Assembly: GCA_017481395.1 (NCBI GenBank)
Contig: JAFUPE010000060.1
Location: 1-22,064 of the forward strand
Source: Ruminococcus sp.
GTDB lineage: Bacteria > Bacillota_A > Clostridia > Oscillospirales > Acutalibacteraceae
Direction: 5' to 3'
DNA: 22,064 nucleotides
The notes under the pieces are model-generated. The model was not told the DNA's origin. It saw only the letters and a list, made by a program, of their open reading frames with translations, and ran no database searches. This document shows, piece by piece, positions 15,933-21,738 of the stretch. Position 1 is the first letter of the stretch; the number at the start of each line of letters is the position of its first letter. Made by a program: the position numbers and the translations under genes.

Positions 15933-16760
15933 TTAGTATAATATTTTCATAAACGCCGCCATTGTACCGCGTTTGCCCCCTGTTGCTCTGTGCGACCACA
16001 AAAGGTCAGCATTGCATCTTGTGCAAAGGTCAGAAATAATAATATTTTCCTCCTTAACACCTTTACTCATAAGCAACAGCTTGTTGGTAAGGGCAAGGTC
16101 TGCCATATATTTGCCATTTTCTTTTGCTGATAAAACCGAAGCCGTATCAATTTCGGTTAAAGCTTTGAAGTAACTTGCACAGCCTTCGTCAATTTCGTAA
16201 CAGCACTTGCCGATAACCGGACCAATGGCACATATTAAATCCTCGGGGTTTGTAGAAAACTCGCTTGCCATTTCCTTTACAACGTTAACCGCAATTTTAT
16301 CCACCGTACCACGCCAACCTGCGTGTGCAAGACCGATTGCGTGAGTTTTTTTGTCAATAAAAAATATGGGCGTACAGTCGGCGTAGTAAGTAACAAGGGT
16401 AACATCCTTGTCGTTTGTAATAAGTGCATCGGCAGACTGCCACTTTCGCTCGGTTAAAATGCCGTGTCCCCTGTCATCTTTAGTTACTTTCTTAACCTTT
16501 GCTTCGTGGATTTGTACAGAGCCACAGAGGCTTTCATATTCAAAGCCTGCCGACTCACACATAAGCATGTAATTATTAAGGACTGTGTCTCGGTTGTCAC
16601 CTCTGCCAAAGGCAAGGTTCATACTTTCGCAAACACCTTTTGACACACCGCCAAGACGCGTAGAAAAAGCGTGGCGGATAAAGGGAATGTCATTTAATAC
16701 ATTATAGGTTAAATAAGGCGTTGTGTCGCCCTTAAGGGTCATAACTGCAGAATTAATCAT
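15933..16760 (-). CDS. pgeF: Laccase-domain protein PgeF (peptidoglycan editing factor, YfiH/YlmD family)
   Basis: 275 residues, normal for the family. The signature runs through HAFSTRLGGVSKG, then VQIHEAKV (His85), YYADCTPI (Cys129) and AHAGWRGT (His146). The Cys129 to His146 spacing of 17 equals that of the E. coli zinc ligands Cys107 and His124. IGKCCYEID and the C-terminal TRC...WSHRATGGKRG block are also present. E. coli YfiH has been described as an editing enzyme that keeps L-Ser out of peptidoglycan precursors; older annotation as a copper polyphenol oxidase or purine-nucleoside-acting enzyme also exists, so activity here is open. The start is ATG 16760 with GAGGTGA (16765-16771). 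It is divergent from the small Cys-rich gene and appears to share its promoter. Confidence 0.93.
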   Translation of the reverse strand: MINSAVMTLKGDTTPYLTYNVLNDIPFIRHAFSTRLGGVSKGVCESMNLAFGRGDNRDTVLNNYMLMCESAGFEYESLCGSVQIHEAKVKKVTKDDRGHGILTERKWQSADALITNDKDVTLVTYYADCTPIFFIDKKTHAIGLAHAGWRGTVDKIAVNVVKEMASEFSTNPEDLICAIGPVIGKCCYEIDEGCASYFKALTEIDTASVLSAKENGKYMADLALTNKLLLMSKGVKEENIIISDLCTRCNADLLWSHRATGGKRGTMAAFMKILY

Positions 16761-16777
16761 TTTTTCACCTCAAAAGT

Positions 16778-16829
16778 ATTTTACAACAGCATAAAACAAC
16801 TTGCAAGTAGCAATAAGATATGATAAAAT
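16778..16829. promoter_or_regulatory. Symmetric divergent promoter with one palindromic -35 box
   Basis: The palindrome TTGCAA (16801-16806) is placed as -35 for both strands. To the right, a 17-base spacer leads to TAAAAT (16824-16829, preceded by TGA as an extended -10). To the left on the minus strand, another 17-base spacer leads to TAAAAT (16778-16783). One side serves 16867-17079 and the other pgeF. Confidence 0.6.
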
Positions 16830-16866
16830 ATTTATGTTACAAATATATGGGATAGGATGTTTTATA

Positions 16867-17079
16867 ATGAACAACTCCAAAAAGCTTTTCGGCGAAAATA
16901 TTATTCACAACTGCGACTACTGCCAGCATTGTGTAGTTGAAAGCGAAACTAACTTCTGCAAGGTAAAGAAAAGCATTAACAATAAAGGCAAATGCTCTAA
17001 ATTTACGTACAACCCCACTATGCGTAAGGTAACCTTGCAAACTTTAGGCGATTACAGCAAGGAAGATTTTTCACTTTGA
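16867..17079 (+). CDS. Small cysteine-rich protein, putative zinc binder
   Basis: 70 residues from ATG 16867; AGGA at 16854-16857 is a modest ribosome site 9 bases upstream. The frame is open back to 16801, but that would begin inside the promoter. Five cysteines (16, 19, 22, 31, 43) form NCDYCQHC, FCK and GKCSKFTYNP. The C-x2-C-x2-C...C...C-x-K-F-x-Y-x-P pattern resembles short uncharacterised clostridial proteins with a treble-clef-like or ribbon zinc site, though I cannot name a family. There is no signal peptide or membrane segment, so it should be cytoplasmic. It is divergent from pgeF, apparently from a shared promoter, and has its own terminator at 17084. The gene is real with good confidence; its function is unknown. 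Confidence 0.78.
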   Translation: MNNSKKLFGENIIHNCDYCQHCVVESETNFCKVKKSINNKGKCSKFTYNPTMRKVTLQTLGDYSKEDFSL

Positions 17080-17083
17080 TTTT

Positions 17084-17114
17084 AAGCAGGCTTTTTTAAA
17101 AAGCCTGCTTTTGT
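17084..17114 (+). terminator. Terminator of the small Cys-rich gene
   Basis: AAGCAGGCTT (17084-17093) pairs with AAGCCTGCTT (17101-17110), and the A/T bases between can extend the pairing. TT-G-TTTT follows. It starts 5 bases after the stop. Confidence 0.8.
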
Positions 17115-17121
17115 TTTATAG

Positions 17122-17153
17122 CAAAAGAAAACCACTCGCAATGAGTGGTTTTT
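17122..17153 (-). terminator. Terminator of the surface-protein gene
   Basis: A 10-bp stem, AAAACCACTC (17128-17137) with GAGTGGTTTT (17143-17152), and a 5-base loop. On the minus strand TTTTCTTTTGC follows. It lies 18 bases after the surface-protein stop. Confidence 0.78.
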
Positions 17154-17170
17154 CTTTTAATAATCTTTTA

Positions 17171-19894
17171 TTAAGCAGTGCGTTTCTTTACGTAAACGCA
17201 AGCTACAGCCGCAAGCAATACAAGCACTGACATATAAACAAAGGTAATACTGTCGCCTGTTTTAGGTACATCAGGCTTGGGGAGCGTTGTTTCTACTGTT
17301 GCTTCTAAAGTTACAGGTGCTTCGGTAGACTCAACTGTTGTGGGTGCAGCTGTGGTTGTGGGTGCCTCGGTAGGCTCGGCTGTTGTGGGTACAGCTGTAG
17401 TTGTGGGTGCCTCGGTAGGCTCGGCTGTTGTGGGTACAGCTGTTGTTGTGGGTGCCTCGGTAGGTTCGGCTGTTGTGGGTACAGCTGTGGTTGTAGGTGC
17501 CTCGGTAGGTTCGGCTGTTGTAGGTACTGCTGTGGTTGTAGGCGCCTCGGTAGGTTCGGCTGTTGTAGGTACAGCTGTGGTTGTGGGTGCCTCGGTAGGC
17601 TCGGCTGTTGTGGGTACAGCTGTAGTTGTGGGTGCCTCGGTAGGCTCGGCTGTTGTAGGTACAGCTGTGGTTGTAGGTGCCTCGGTAGGTTCGGCTGTTG
17701 TAGGTGCCGCTGTGGTTGTGGGGATTTCGTTAGCAGTATTCACAAACTTATACTTGATGTTTGCTCTGCCGTCAGTCACAGCACTTGCAATAAGTGCATC
17801 TGACTTCACAGGCTGGCCTTCGGCATCATCGGCATTTTGCGAATAAAGTGCACTTAAGGTATATCCCTCAGCATCCATTTCTGAAATTACATAGCCGATA
17901 TTAGCAGGAATATTTGAGAACTCTAAGCTTTCGCCTGCCTTGAGACTAAAGGTATAGGTATCGCCATTTACGCTATCCTGATTTACATTAGAGATGTTTT
18001 TCCAGATAGCTTCTGCATAATCTGTTACATCCTCACCATTAATGGAGGTAAGCTTGAAGTTATAAGTAAACTCGTCATCAAGATATTCTTTCTTCTGCTC
18101 GGCAGTAAGAGCTGTGTAGTCAACCTCTTTTTCGACCTCTACTGAAGTATGTACAGGAAGGTTGAAGCGGATATAAGCATTAGCGTTAAACATACCACGC
18201 TCAACGAAATAAATGGTCATCGTATGAGTTTCTGTGGGGTCATAGGTTTTGCCGTTTGCAATAAATTCGCCGAGAATACCTTTACTTGTAGTAGCCTCAG
18301 CTACAAGGCCTTCTCTTGCTTTGGTGTTAAGAGGGTCAGGTGTTGCTTCCTGAGAAAGCACGTCAGTAATTGCACCTGTGGTAACGGTAGCCTTGCCCTC
18401 TGAGAAGTCAATCTTACCCTTTGCCATTTTATGGGCACCGCCCATATCAAGAACAAGCTCGCCGTCGATATAAACTAAAAGGTCATCATCGCCCATAAAC
18501 TCGAAGGTAGTGGCAACCTCATTACCATTTTCGTCAAGGACCTTACCATTTGAAGAAAGCGTAAAGGGAATTTCGTACTTAACGGCATAACCATACTTTA
18601 GGTCACGCTTAGCTGTATAGTTGTAATCACCCTCTGCACTTAAATCAGGGTCAGCGGAATTAAATGGGAAGAAACCATCGCCCATATCGTTGTCGTAGCT
18701 CCACTCGGGCTCTACGGCAGAAAGTTCTTCAAAGTTCCAGTCTCTTACACCATCTGAACGCTTTGCCCAGTCTGTACCGTTAAAGTAAATATCATTCTGA
18801 CCTGTGGTAACACCTGCAGGATTACCATCGGTATCAGTAAGATTGTTATTAACATCATGCTGATAAGAACGAGTTGAGAATTGATAGTATGTAACGCCTT
18901 TATTATCAATTACATCAAAGGGGAAGTTGAGATTTTCATAAACCTCGCCCATCTGTACACTTCTGCCCTTAGCGGTAAGCTTGTTGTAAATATCTGCTGT
19001 TTCAGATTTGTTTTTGTCAATAACAAGCCAGAAAGAATTATAATCCTTGTCTGCGTTCATAGGAACAGAAATGATTTCGCCAGTTGGAGTCATAAGGTTA
19101 ACTTTCATTGAATCAGGCATACCCCAGCTTTCAAACTTGAAGTTAATACCAATCTGGGTATCCTCAACACCCGAATAAAGGTCATCCTGAAGGACATTAC
19201 AGTCACTACCACGCTCAGCAAAGTAATAGTTTGTACCGGGCTCGATAACCTCAAAAAGGCGGAAGGTATTTTCTCCGTTGGGGTCGCCGTCGGTAAAGGG
19301 CATTGTTTTATAGTCTTTGCCGTAGTTAAAGGAGAAGTTAAGAACCATAGCTGACTGCTCGATTTCTTTGGTAAGCCATTCTTTATCAAAATAAGGAGTC
19401 TTAACGGTACCGGAAGAGCTAACCTGAGCAGGTACGCCGTCCACAAGACAATCTGCAAAAACGCCCTGAGCAACTGCGTTGGGATTGCTGCGATTAGCAA
19501 GGTTTGCAGTCCAAGTAAATTTATAAAGCTCCTGAGGAAGCTGTGAATAATCGAATATGGTGTTAACATCCTGCTTATAGAAGTTACCAAAATAAATAGG
19601 TGTGTTAACGCCATTTGCTTCATAATAATCAGAAGCGGCGTTGTTAAGCATATGATAGGGCTCGTTGGTATAAGACTGGGCTACACCCTGTAAAATGTTT
19701 GAGCCTACCATTTCGGAATCATAATAATAGTCGTAAAGGCTTGAACTGAAGGTTTTAGTACCTACAACTGTGTCGCCTGTTCTCGCTTGTGCGTTCTGCA
19801 TTGATGTAAAAACAACCACTGTAAACACAGAAAAAGCAATAATAACCGACATCAGCACCGAAAGTGCTCTTTTTGAAAAAGTTTTAATTTTCAT
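17171..19894 (-). CDS. Cell-wall-anchored surface protein: fibro-slime domain, pilin-like domain, Pro/Thr stalk, sortase signal
   Basis: 907 residues from ATG 19894, which follows AAAGGAGG; the open frame continues to 19969 but without a ribosome site. Order: signal peptide (about 1-37, ending NAQA); a large N-terminal region (about 40-400) with an FAERGSDCN block; a fibro-slime-type domain (about 435-580) with FEFMGDDDLLVYIDGELVLDMGGAH and IYFVERGMF; a Cna-B/FctA-like pilin domain (about 582-722) with VEKEVDY (Lys589), VISEMD (Glu672) and FVNT (Asn719) placed as in domains that form Lys-Asn isopeptide bonds; nine 15-residue Pro/Thr repeats (726-860); and a C-terminal sorting signal VPKTGD (876-881), hydrophobic segment and KKR. 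The sorting motif has Val instead of the first Leu of LPXTG. This suggests a stalked adhesin or pilin-like protein. The promoter at 19981 has perfect consensus, so expression may be high. The ligand is unknown. Confidence 0.87.
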   Translation of the reverse strand: MKIKTFSKRALSVLMSVIIAFSVFTVVVFTSMQNAQARTGDTVVGTKTFSSSLYDYYYDSEMVGSNILQGVAQSYTNEPYHMLNNAASDYYEANGVNTPIYFGNFYKQDVNTIFDYSQLPQELYKFTWTANLANRSNPNAVAQGVFADCLVDGVPAQVSSSGTVKTPYFDKEWLTKEIEQSAMVLNFSFNYGKDYKTMPFTDGDPNGENTFRLFEVIEPGTNYYFAERGSDCNVLQDDLYSGVEDTQIGINFKFESWGMPDSMKVNLMTPTGEIISVPMNADKDYNSFWLVIDKNKSETADIYNKLTAKGRSVQMGEVYENLNFPFDVIDNKGVTYYQFSTRSYQHDVNNNLTDTDGNPAGVTTGQNDIYFNGTDWAKRSDGVRDWNFEELSAVEPEWSYDNDMGDGFFPFNSADPDLSAEGDYNYTAKRDLKYGYAVKYEIPFTLSSNGKVLDENGNEVATTFEFMGDDDLLVYIDGELVLDMGGAHKMAKGKIDFSEGKATVTTGAITDVLSQEATPDPLNTKAREGLVAEATTSKGILGEFIANGKTYDPTETHTMTIYFVERGMFNANAYIRFNLPVHTSVEVEKEVDYTALTAEQKKEYLDDEFTYNFKLTSINGEDVTDYAEAIWKNISNVNQDSVNGDTYTFSLKAGESLEFSNIPANIGYVISEMDAEGYTLSALYSQNADDAEGQPVKSDALIASAVTDGRANIKYKFVNTANEIPTTTAAPTTAEPTEAPTTTAVPTTAEPTEAPTTTAVPTTAEPTEAPTTTAVPTTAEPTEAPTTTAVPTTAEPTEAPTTTAVPTTAEPTEAPTTTAVPTTAEPTEAPTTTAVPTTAEPTEAPTTTAAPTTVESTEAPVTLEATVETTLPKPDVPKTGDSITFVYMSVLVLLAAVACVYVKKRTA
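17319..17723 (-). repeat. Nine 45-bp tandem repeats encoding TTTAVPTTAEPTEAP
   Basis: In-frame units inside the surface-protein gene. In protein order: one TTTAAP unit, seven TTTAVPTTAEPTEAP units, and a degenerate TTTAAPTTVESTEAP unit nearest the anchor. Units differ by silent changes (ggc/ggt, gtg/gta/gtt), so the array is not wholly recent. It forms an extended, probably glycosylatable stalk and could change length by slippage. Confidence 0.95.
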
Positions 19895-19980
19895 CAAAAA
19901 TCCTCCTTTGGGGTATTTTACAATTTGCAAATGTAATTCCTGCAAAATCGTATAGTAAAGTAGTAACAACTACAATTTCG

Positions 19981-20009
19981 ATTATAGTGGTAATTTTAGC
20001 CATTGTCAA
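19981..20009 (-). promoter_or_regulatory. Perfect-consensus SigA promoter of the surface-protein gene
   Basis: Minus strand: TTGACA (20004-20009), 17-base spacer, TATAAT (19981-19986), matching all twelve consensus positions. Transcription would start near 19974, giving a leader of about 80 bases. The rest of the 19895-20159 gap holds this leader and the 20104 terminator. Confidence 0.8.
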
Positions 20010-20103
20010 TACAAAAGATAATTTTCAACCATAAATAAGATAGGTTTTGTTGGTGTTTTTTGTTCATTATTACTTGTTATACATAATTTTACAATATAAA
20101 AGC

Positions 20104-20138
20104 AAAAATCGCCTTACTACTAATTTTGAAGTAAGACG
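20104..20138 (-). terminator. Terminator of the sigma-4-like gene
   Basis: Minus strand: CGTCTTACT (20130-20138) pairs with AGTAAGGCG (20110-20118), 9 bp with one G-U pair and an 11-base loop, followed by AT and a T run (20104-20108). Confidence 0.7.
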
Positions 20139-20159
20139 ACTTATAAATTGCATAATTGG

Positions 20160-20450
20160 TTAATAATATTTCGCAATATGAAGAATTTTGTCCTTTGCAC
20201 GACGTATTTGTCTGGTGACTGTGGAGGGATTTACTCCTCTTTCGTCTGCAATATCCTTCATTTTTTTGCCGTTAATGTAATACTCGCTTAAGGCTTTAAA
20301 CTCTAAGGGGGTCAGTTCCTCATTCATAGCCTTATAAATAATACTTAACATTCTTCTGCGTTCTGATGCGTTGGTGCTCTCGCCATGATAGCGGTCAAAA
20401 GCAAGTGCATCAAGAACAACGTTATCACACAAAACAGTTTTACGCGGCAA
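20160..20450 (-). CDS. Small sigma-70 region 4-like helix-turn-helix protein
   Basis: 96 residues from TTG 20450, 8 bases after GGGGAGG; a GTG at 20459 is in frame but touches that ribosome site. The N-terminal half (about 1-40) is not recognised. The C-terminal half reads like sigma-70 region 4: ELTPLEFKALSEYYINGKK, then helix-turn-helix MKDIADERGVNPSTVTRQIRRAKDKI (written here as a position range, about 64-88). There is no region 2, so it cannot work as a whole sigma factor. It could be a DNA-binding regulator or half of a split factor. It overlaps the upstream coiled-coil gene by 11 bases, so the two are translationally coupled and perhaps act together. Similar small proteins occur in clostridial chromosomes and mobile elements, but no integrase or phage gene is visible here. 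Confidence 0.75.
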   Translation of the reverse strand: MPRKTVLCDNVVLDALAFDRYHGESTNASERRRMLSIIYKAMNEELTPLEFKALSEYYINGKKMKDIADERGVNPSTVTRQIRRAKDKILHIAKYY

Positions 20451-20652
20451 TAACGACACCTCCCCTTGAGGCTAAAAGCTCGCAGGTTTTCATACATTCC
20501 ACGTACATTGTTCTTAAGGTAACCAAACCGCTTCTGAGCTGTCTTGCTTCGTCGCCGCTTGTATGCTTAAGCTTTTCTTTTAATCTGTCGATATCCTCCT
20601 TTACCTTCTTCGCGTTTTCCAAATATTCGCGAGACCATTTGATGTAATCCAT
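20440..20652 (-). CDS. Small coiled-coil protein coupled to the sigma-4-like gene
   Basis: 70 residues from ATG 20652, which follows AGGAAGG by 8 bases. The open frame begins at ATG 20682, but that codon directly touches its own weak AAGG and would place the good ribosome site inside the gene. The protein is highly charged and mostly helical, with a likely coiled coil (about 8-35: YLENAKKVKEDIDRLKEKLK) and a second helix (about 39-60). It has two cysteines and no membrane or signal segment. I do not recognise it. The gene's end encodes the ribosome site of the sigma-4-like gene, and the two overlap by 11 bases. By context it may bind or control that partner; this is inference. Confidence 0.68.
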   Translation of the reverse strand: MDYIKWSREYLENAKKVKEDIDRLKEKLKHTSGDEARQLRSGLVTLRTMYVECMKTCELLASRGGVVIAA

Positions 20653-20687
20653 AACATATACCTTCCTTTCGATAAGCTTCATCCTTC

Positions 20688-20736
20688 ATTTAACAAATCG
20701 GGGCGTATTCGTTAAATTTACAGTTTTTTCCTGTAA
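20688..20736 (-). promoter_or_regulatory. Structured leader: two adjacent hairpins before the coiled-coil/sigma-4 pair
   Basis: In the minus-strand RNA, TTACAG/CTGTAA (20718-20736, 7-base loop) lies at the predicted 5' end. It abuts an 11-bp stem, ATTTAACGAAT with ATTTGTTAAAT (20688-20717, one G-U pair, 8-base loop ACGCCCCG). Neither is followed by a T run, so they are not simple terminators. A role in stability or regulation is possible. Confidence 0.5.
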
Positions 20737-20740
20737 TTCT

Positions 20741-20769
20741 ATTTTAGCAATGTTTTTTGAGAATTTCAA
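20741..20769 (-). promoter_or_regulatory. SigA-type promoter of the coiled-coil/sigma-4 pair
   Basis: Minus strand: TTGAAA (20764-20769), 17-base spacer, TAAAAT (20741-20746). Transcription would start near 20734, giving a leader of about 82 bases before ATG 20652. Confidence 0.6.
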
Positions 20770-20775
20770 TAGTTT

Positions 20776-20798
20776 TTCGAATATTTGTTCGATATTTG
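20776..20798 (-). promoter_or_regulatory. Operator-like repeat with a near match to the Gram-positive SOS box
   Basis: Two near-identical direct repeats, TTCGAATATTTG and TTCGATATTTG. Within them, CGAACAAATATTCG (minus strand, 20778-20791) matches the LexA/DinR pattern GAAC-N4-GTTC at all but one position. It lies 8 bases upstream of the -35, not over the promoter, which weakens the case. Confidence 0.3.
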
Positions 20799-20856
20799 AT
20801 AAAACTGAGAAAACTTCACAAGTTTTGTCGCTTTTTCTTTAAATTTTTAATGCATA

Positions 20857-20891
20857 CAAAAACGGCTGTTCCCTACTTTAGAAACAGCCGT
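20857..20891 (-). terminator. Terminator of the typA-exonuclease transcript
   Basis: ACGGCTGTT (20862-20870) pairs perfectly with AACAGCCGT (20883-20891), with a 12-base loop. On the minus strand it is followed by a T run (20858-20862) and starts 4 bases after the exonuclease stop. Confidence 0.82.
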
Positions 20892-20895
20892 AAAT

Positions 20896-21738
20896 TTATT
20901 TGTTATTTGAAATAATTCTTTTTGAAATCACAACACCCTCATACTTGACCTTTGCCTGAACCCTTCCCTTGAAAGTTTCTTTACATTCAGGGCAAACAAA
21001 ATACGCGTGCATGGCGTTGTTCTTTTTGCTCCATTTGGATTTTCTCACGCAACGCACGTTGCATTCGGGACAATCAAAGAAAATCTGTTGGCGGTCTATG
21101 TCGGGATTGTTGATGTTAGTAATATATTTGTTTTTGAATCTCAGCTTCTTAAAAAACTCGTCATCGCATTCTTCCACAAATTCTTCGAAGTGACGGCGAT
21201 TATAAAGTGCCTTAAGACACTTAAGACTCAGGTATGCATCATCAAGTGCACGGTGAGACTGATTTTCGCCCTCTACAAACCCTAAAACCTGAGCACAGGA
21301 AGAAAGTCCCAGCATTCTGTTCTGAGAGCTGACGCCTAATGAGTATTCGCAGTATTTCTGCAAATCACAAAAGCTTTTCATAAAAGGCAGGTTAGCATCA
21401 AGGAAATGAAGCTCACAATTATCGATAAGGGTGTGTAAGTCAGTATTGCTCCATGTAAGCAGAGTATCGTCGCCTAAAAACTCTGCAAACTCATCAAGAA
21501 CATAAGGAAAGGTACCCTTTGCACTTAAAAGCTCTGAAAAATCTATATTCAGAATCTTTTGAACACACGGATGAATACAATTCGCAACTGTAGGCTTAAC
21601 AAACGTAGAGAATGTATCGATAACGTTAAGCCGTTTATCAAGCTTAACTGCACCGAATTCTACAATTTCGTTTACGTACTTGCCAAGTTCTTTACAAAAA
21701 GCCGTATTCCATTCTAAATCAAGGATTACCAAACTCAT
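20896..21738 (-). CDS. DEDDh-type 3'-5' exonuclease with C-terminal zinc ribbon
   Basis: 280 residues. The exonuclease domain (about 1-180) has ExoI LDLEWNT with Asp7 and Glu9, ExoII with Asp100 (WSNTDLHTL), and ExoIII SHRALDDAYLS with His162 and Asp167, the DEDDh set. It resembles KapD/oligoribonuclease-type and DnaQ-like proteins more than the polymerase proofreader. The C-terminal part (about 220-260) adds CPEC (Cys223, 226) and CPEC (Cys249, 252) with basic residues between them, a zinc ribbon likely to contact nucleic acid. Whether RNA or DNA is cut is not clear. The ATG at 21736-21738 overlaps the typA TGA (ATGA), so translation is probably coupled and the two are one transcript ending at 20857. 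The start is fixed by that overlap. Confidence 0.85.
   Translation of the reverse strand: MSLVILDLEWNTAFCKELGKYVNEIVEFGAVKLDKRLNVIDTFSTFVKPTVANCIHPCVQKILNIDFSELLSAKGTFPYVLDEFAEFLGDDTLLTWSNTDLHTLIDNCELHFLDANLPFMKSFCDLQKYCEYSLGVSSQNRMLGLSSCAQVLGFVEGENQSHRALDDAYLSLKCLKALYNRRHFEEFVEECDDEFFKKLRFKNKYITNINNPDIDRQQIFFDCPECNVRCVRKSKWSKKNNAMHAYFVCPECKETFKGRVQAKVKYEGVVISKRIISNNK

Noticed and set aside
17319..17723. Regular tandem repeat that could be taken for a CRISPR array
   Set aside because: Units are contiguous with no spacers, are a multiple of three and are translated in frame within a clear surface-protein gene.
17277..17846. 189-codon plus-strand open frame of Val/Gly/Ala repeats opposite the surface-protein stalk
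   Set aside because: It is the mirror of the 45-bp coding repeat, whose codons give no stops on the other strand. It has no ribosome site, and its product is a pure repeat with no family features.
19105..19623. 172-codon minus-strand frame inside the surface-protein gene
   Set aside because: A shifted reading frame of the same strand within a gene that has clear domains; no ribosome site of its own.
20810..20826. Inverted repeat AAAACTT-CAC-AAGTTTT upstream of the coiled-coil gene
   Set aside because: A 7-bp AT-rich stem with no following T run, lying between a good terminator and a good promoter; no role can be supported.
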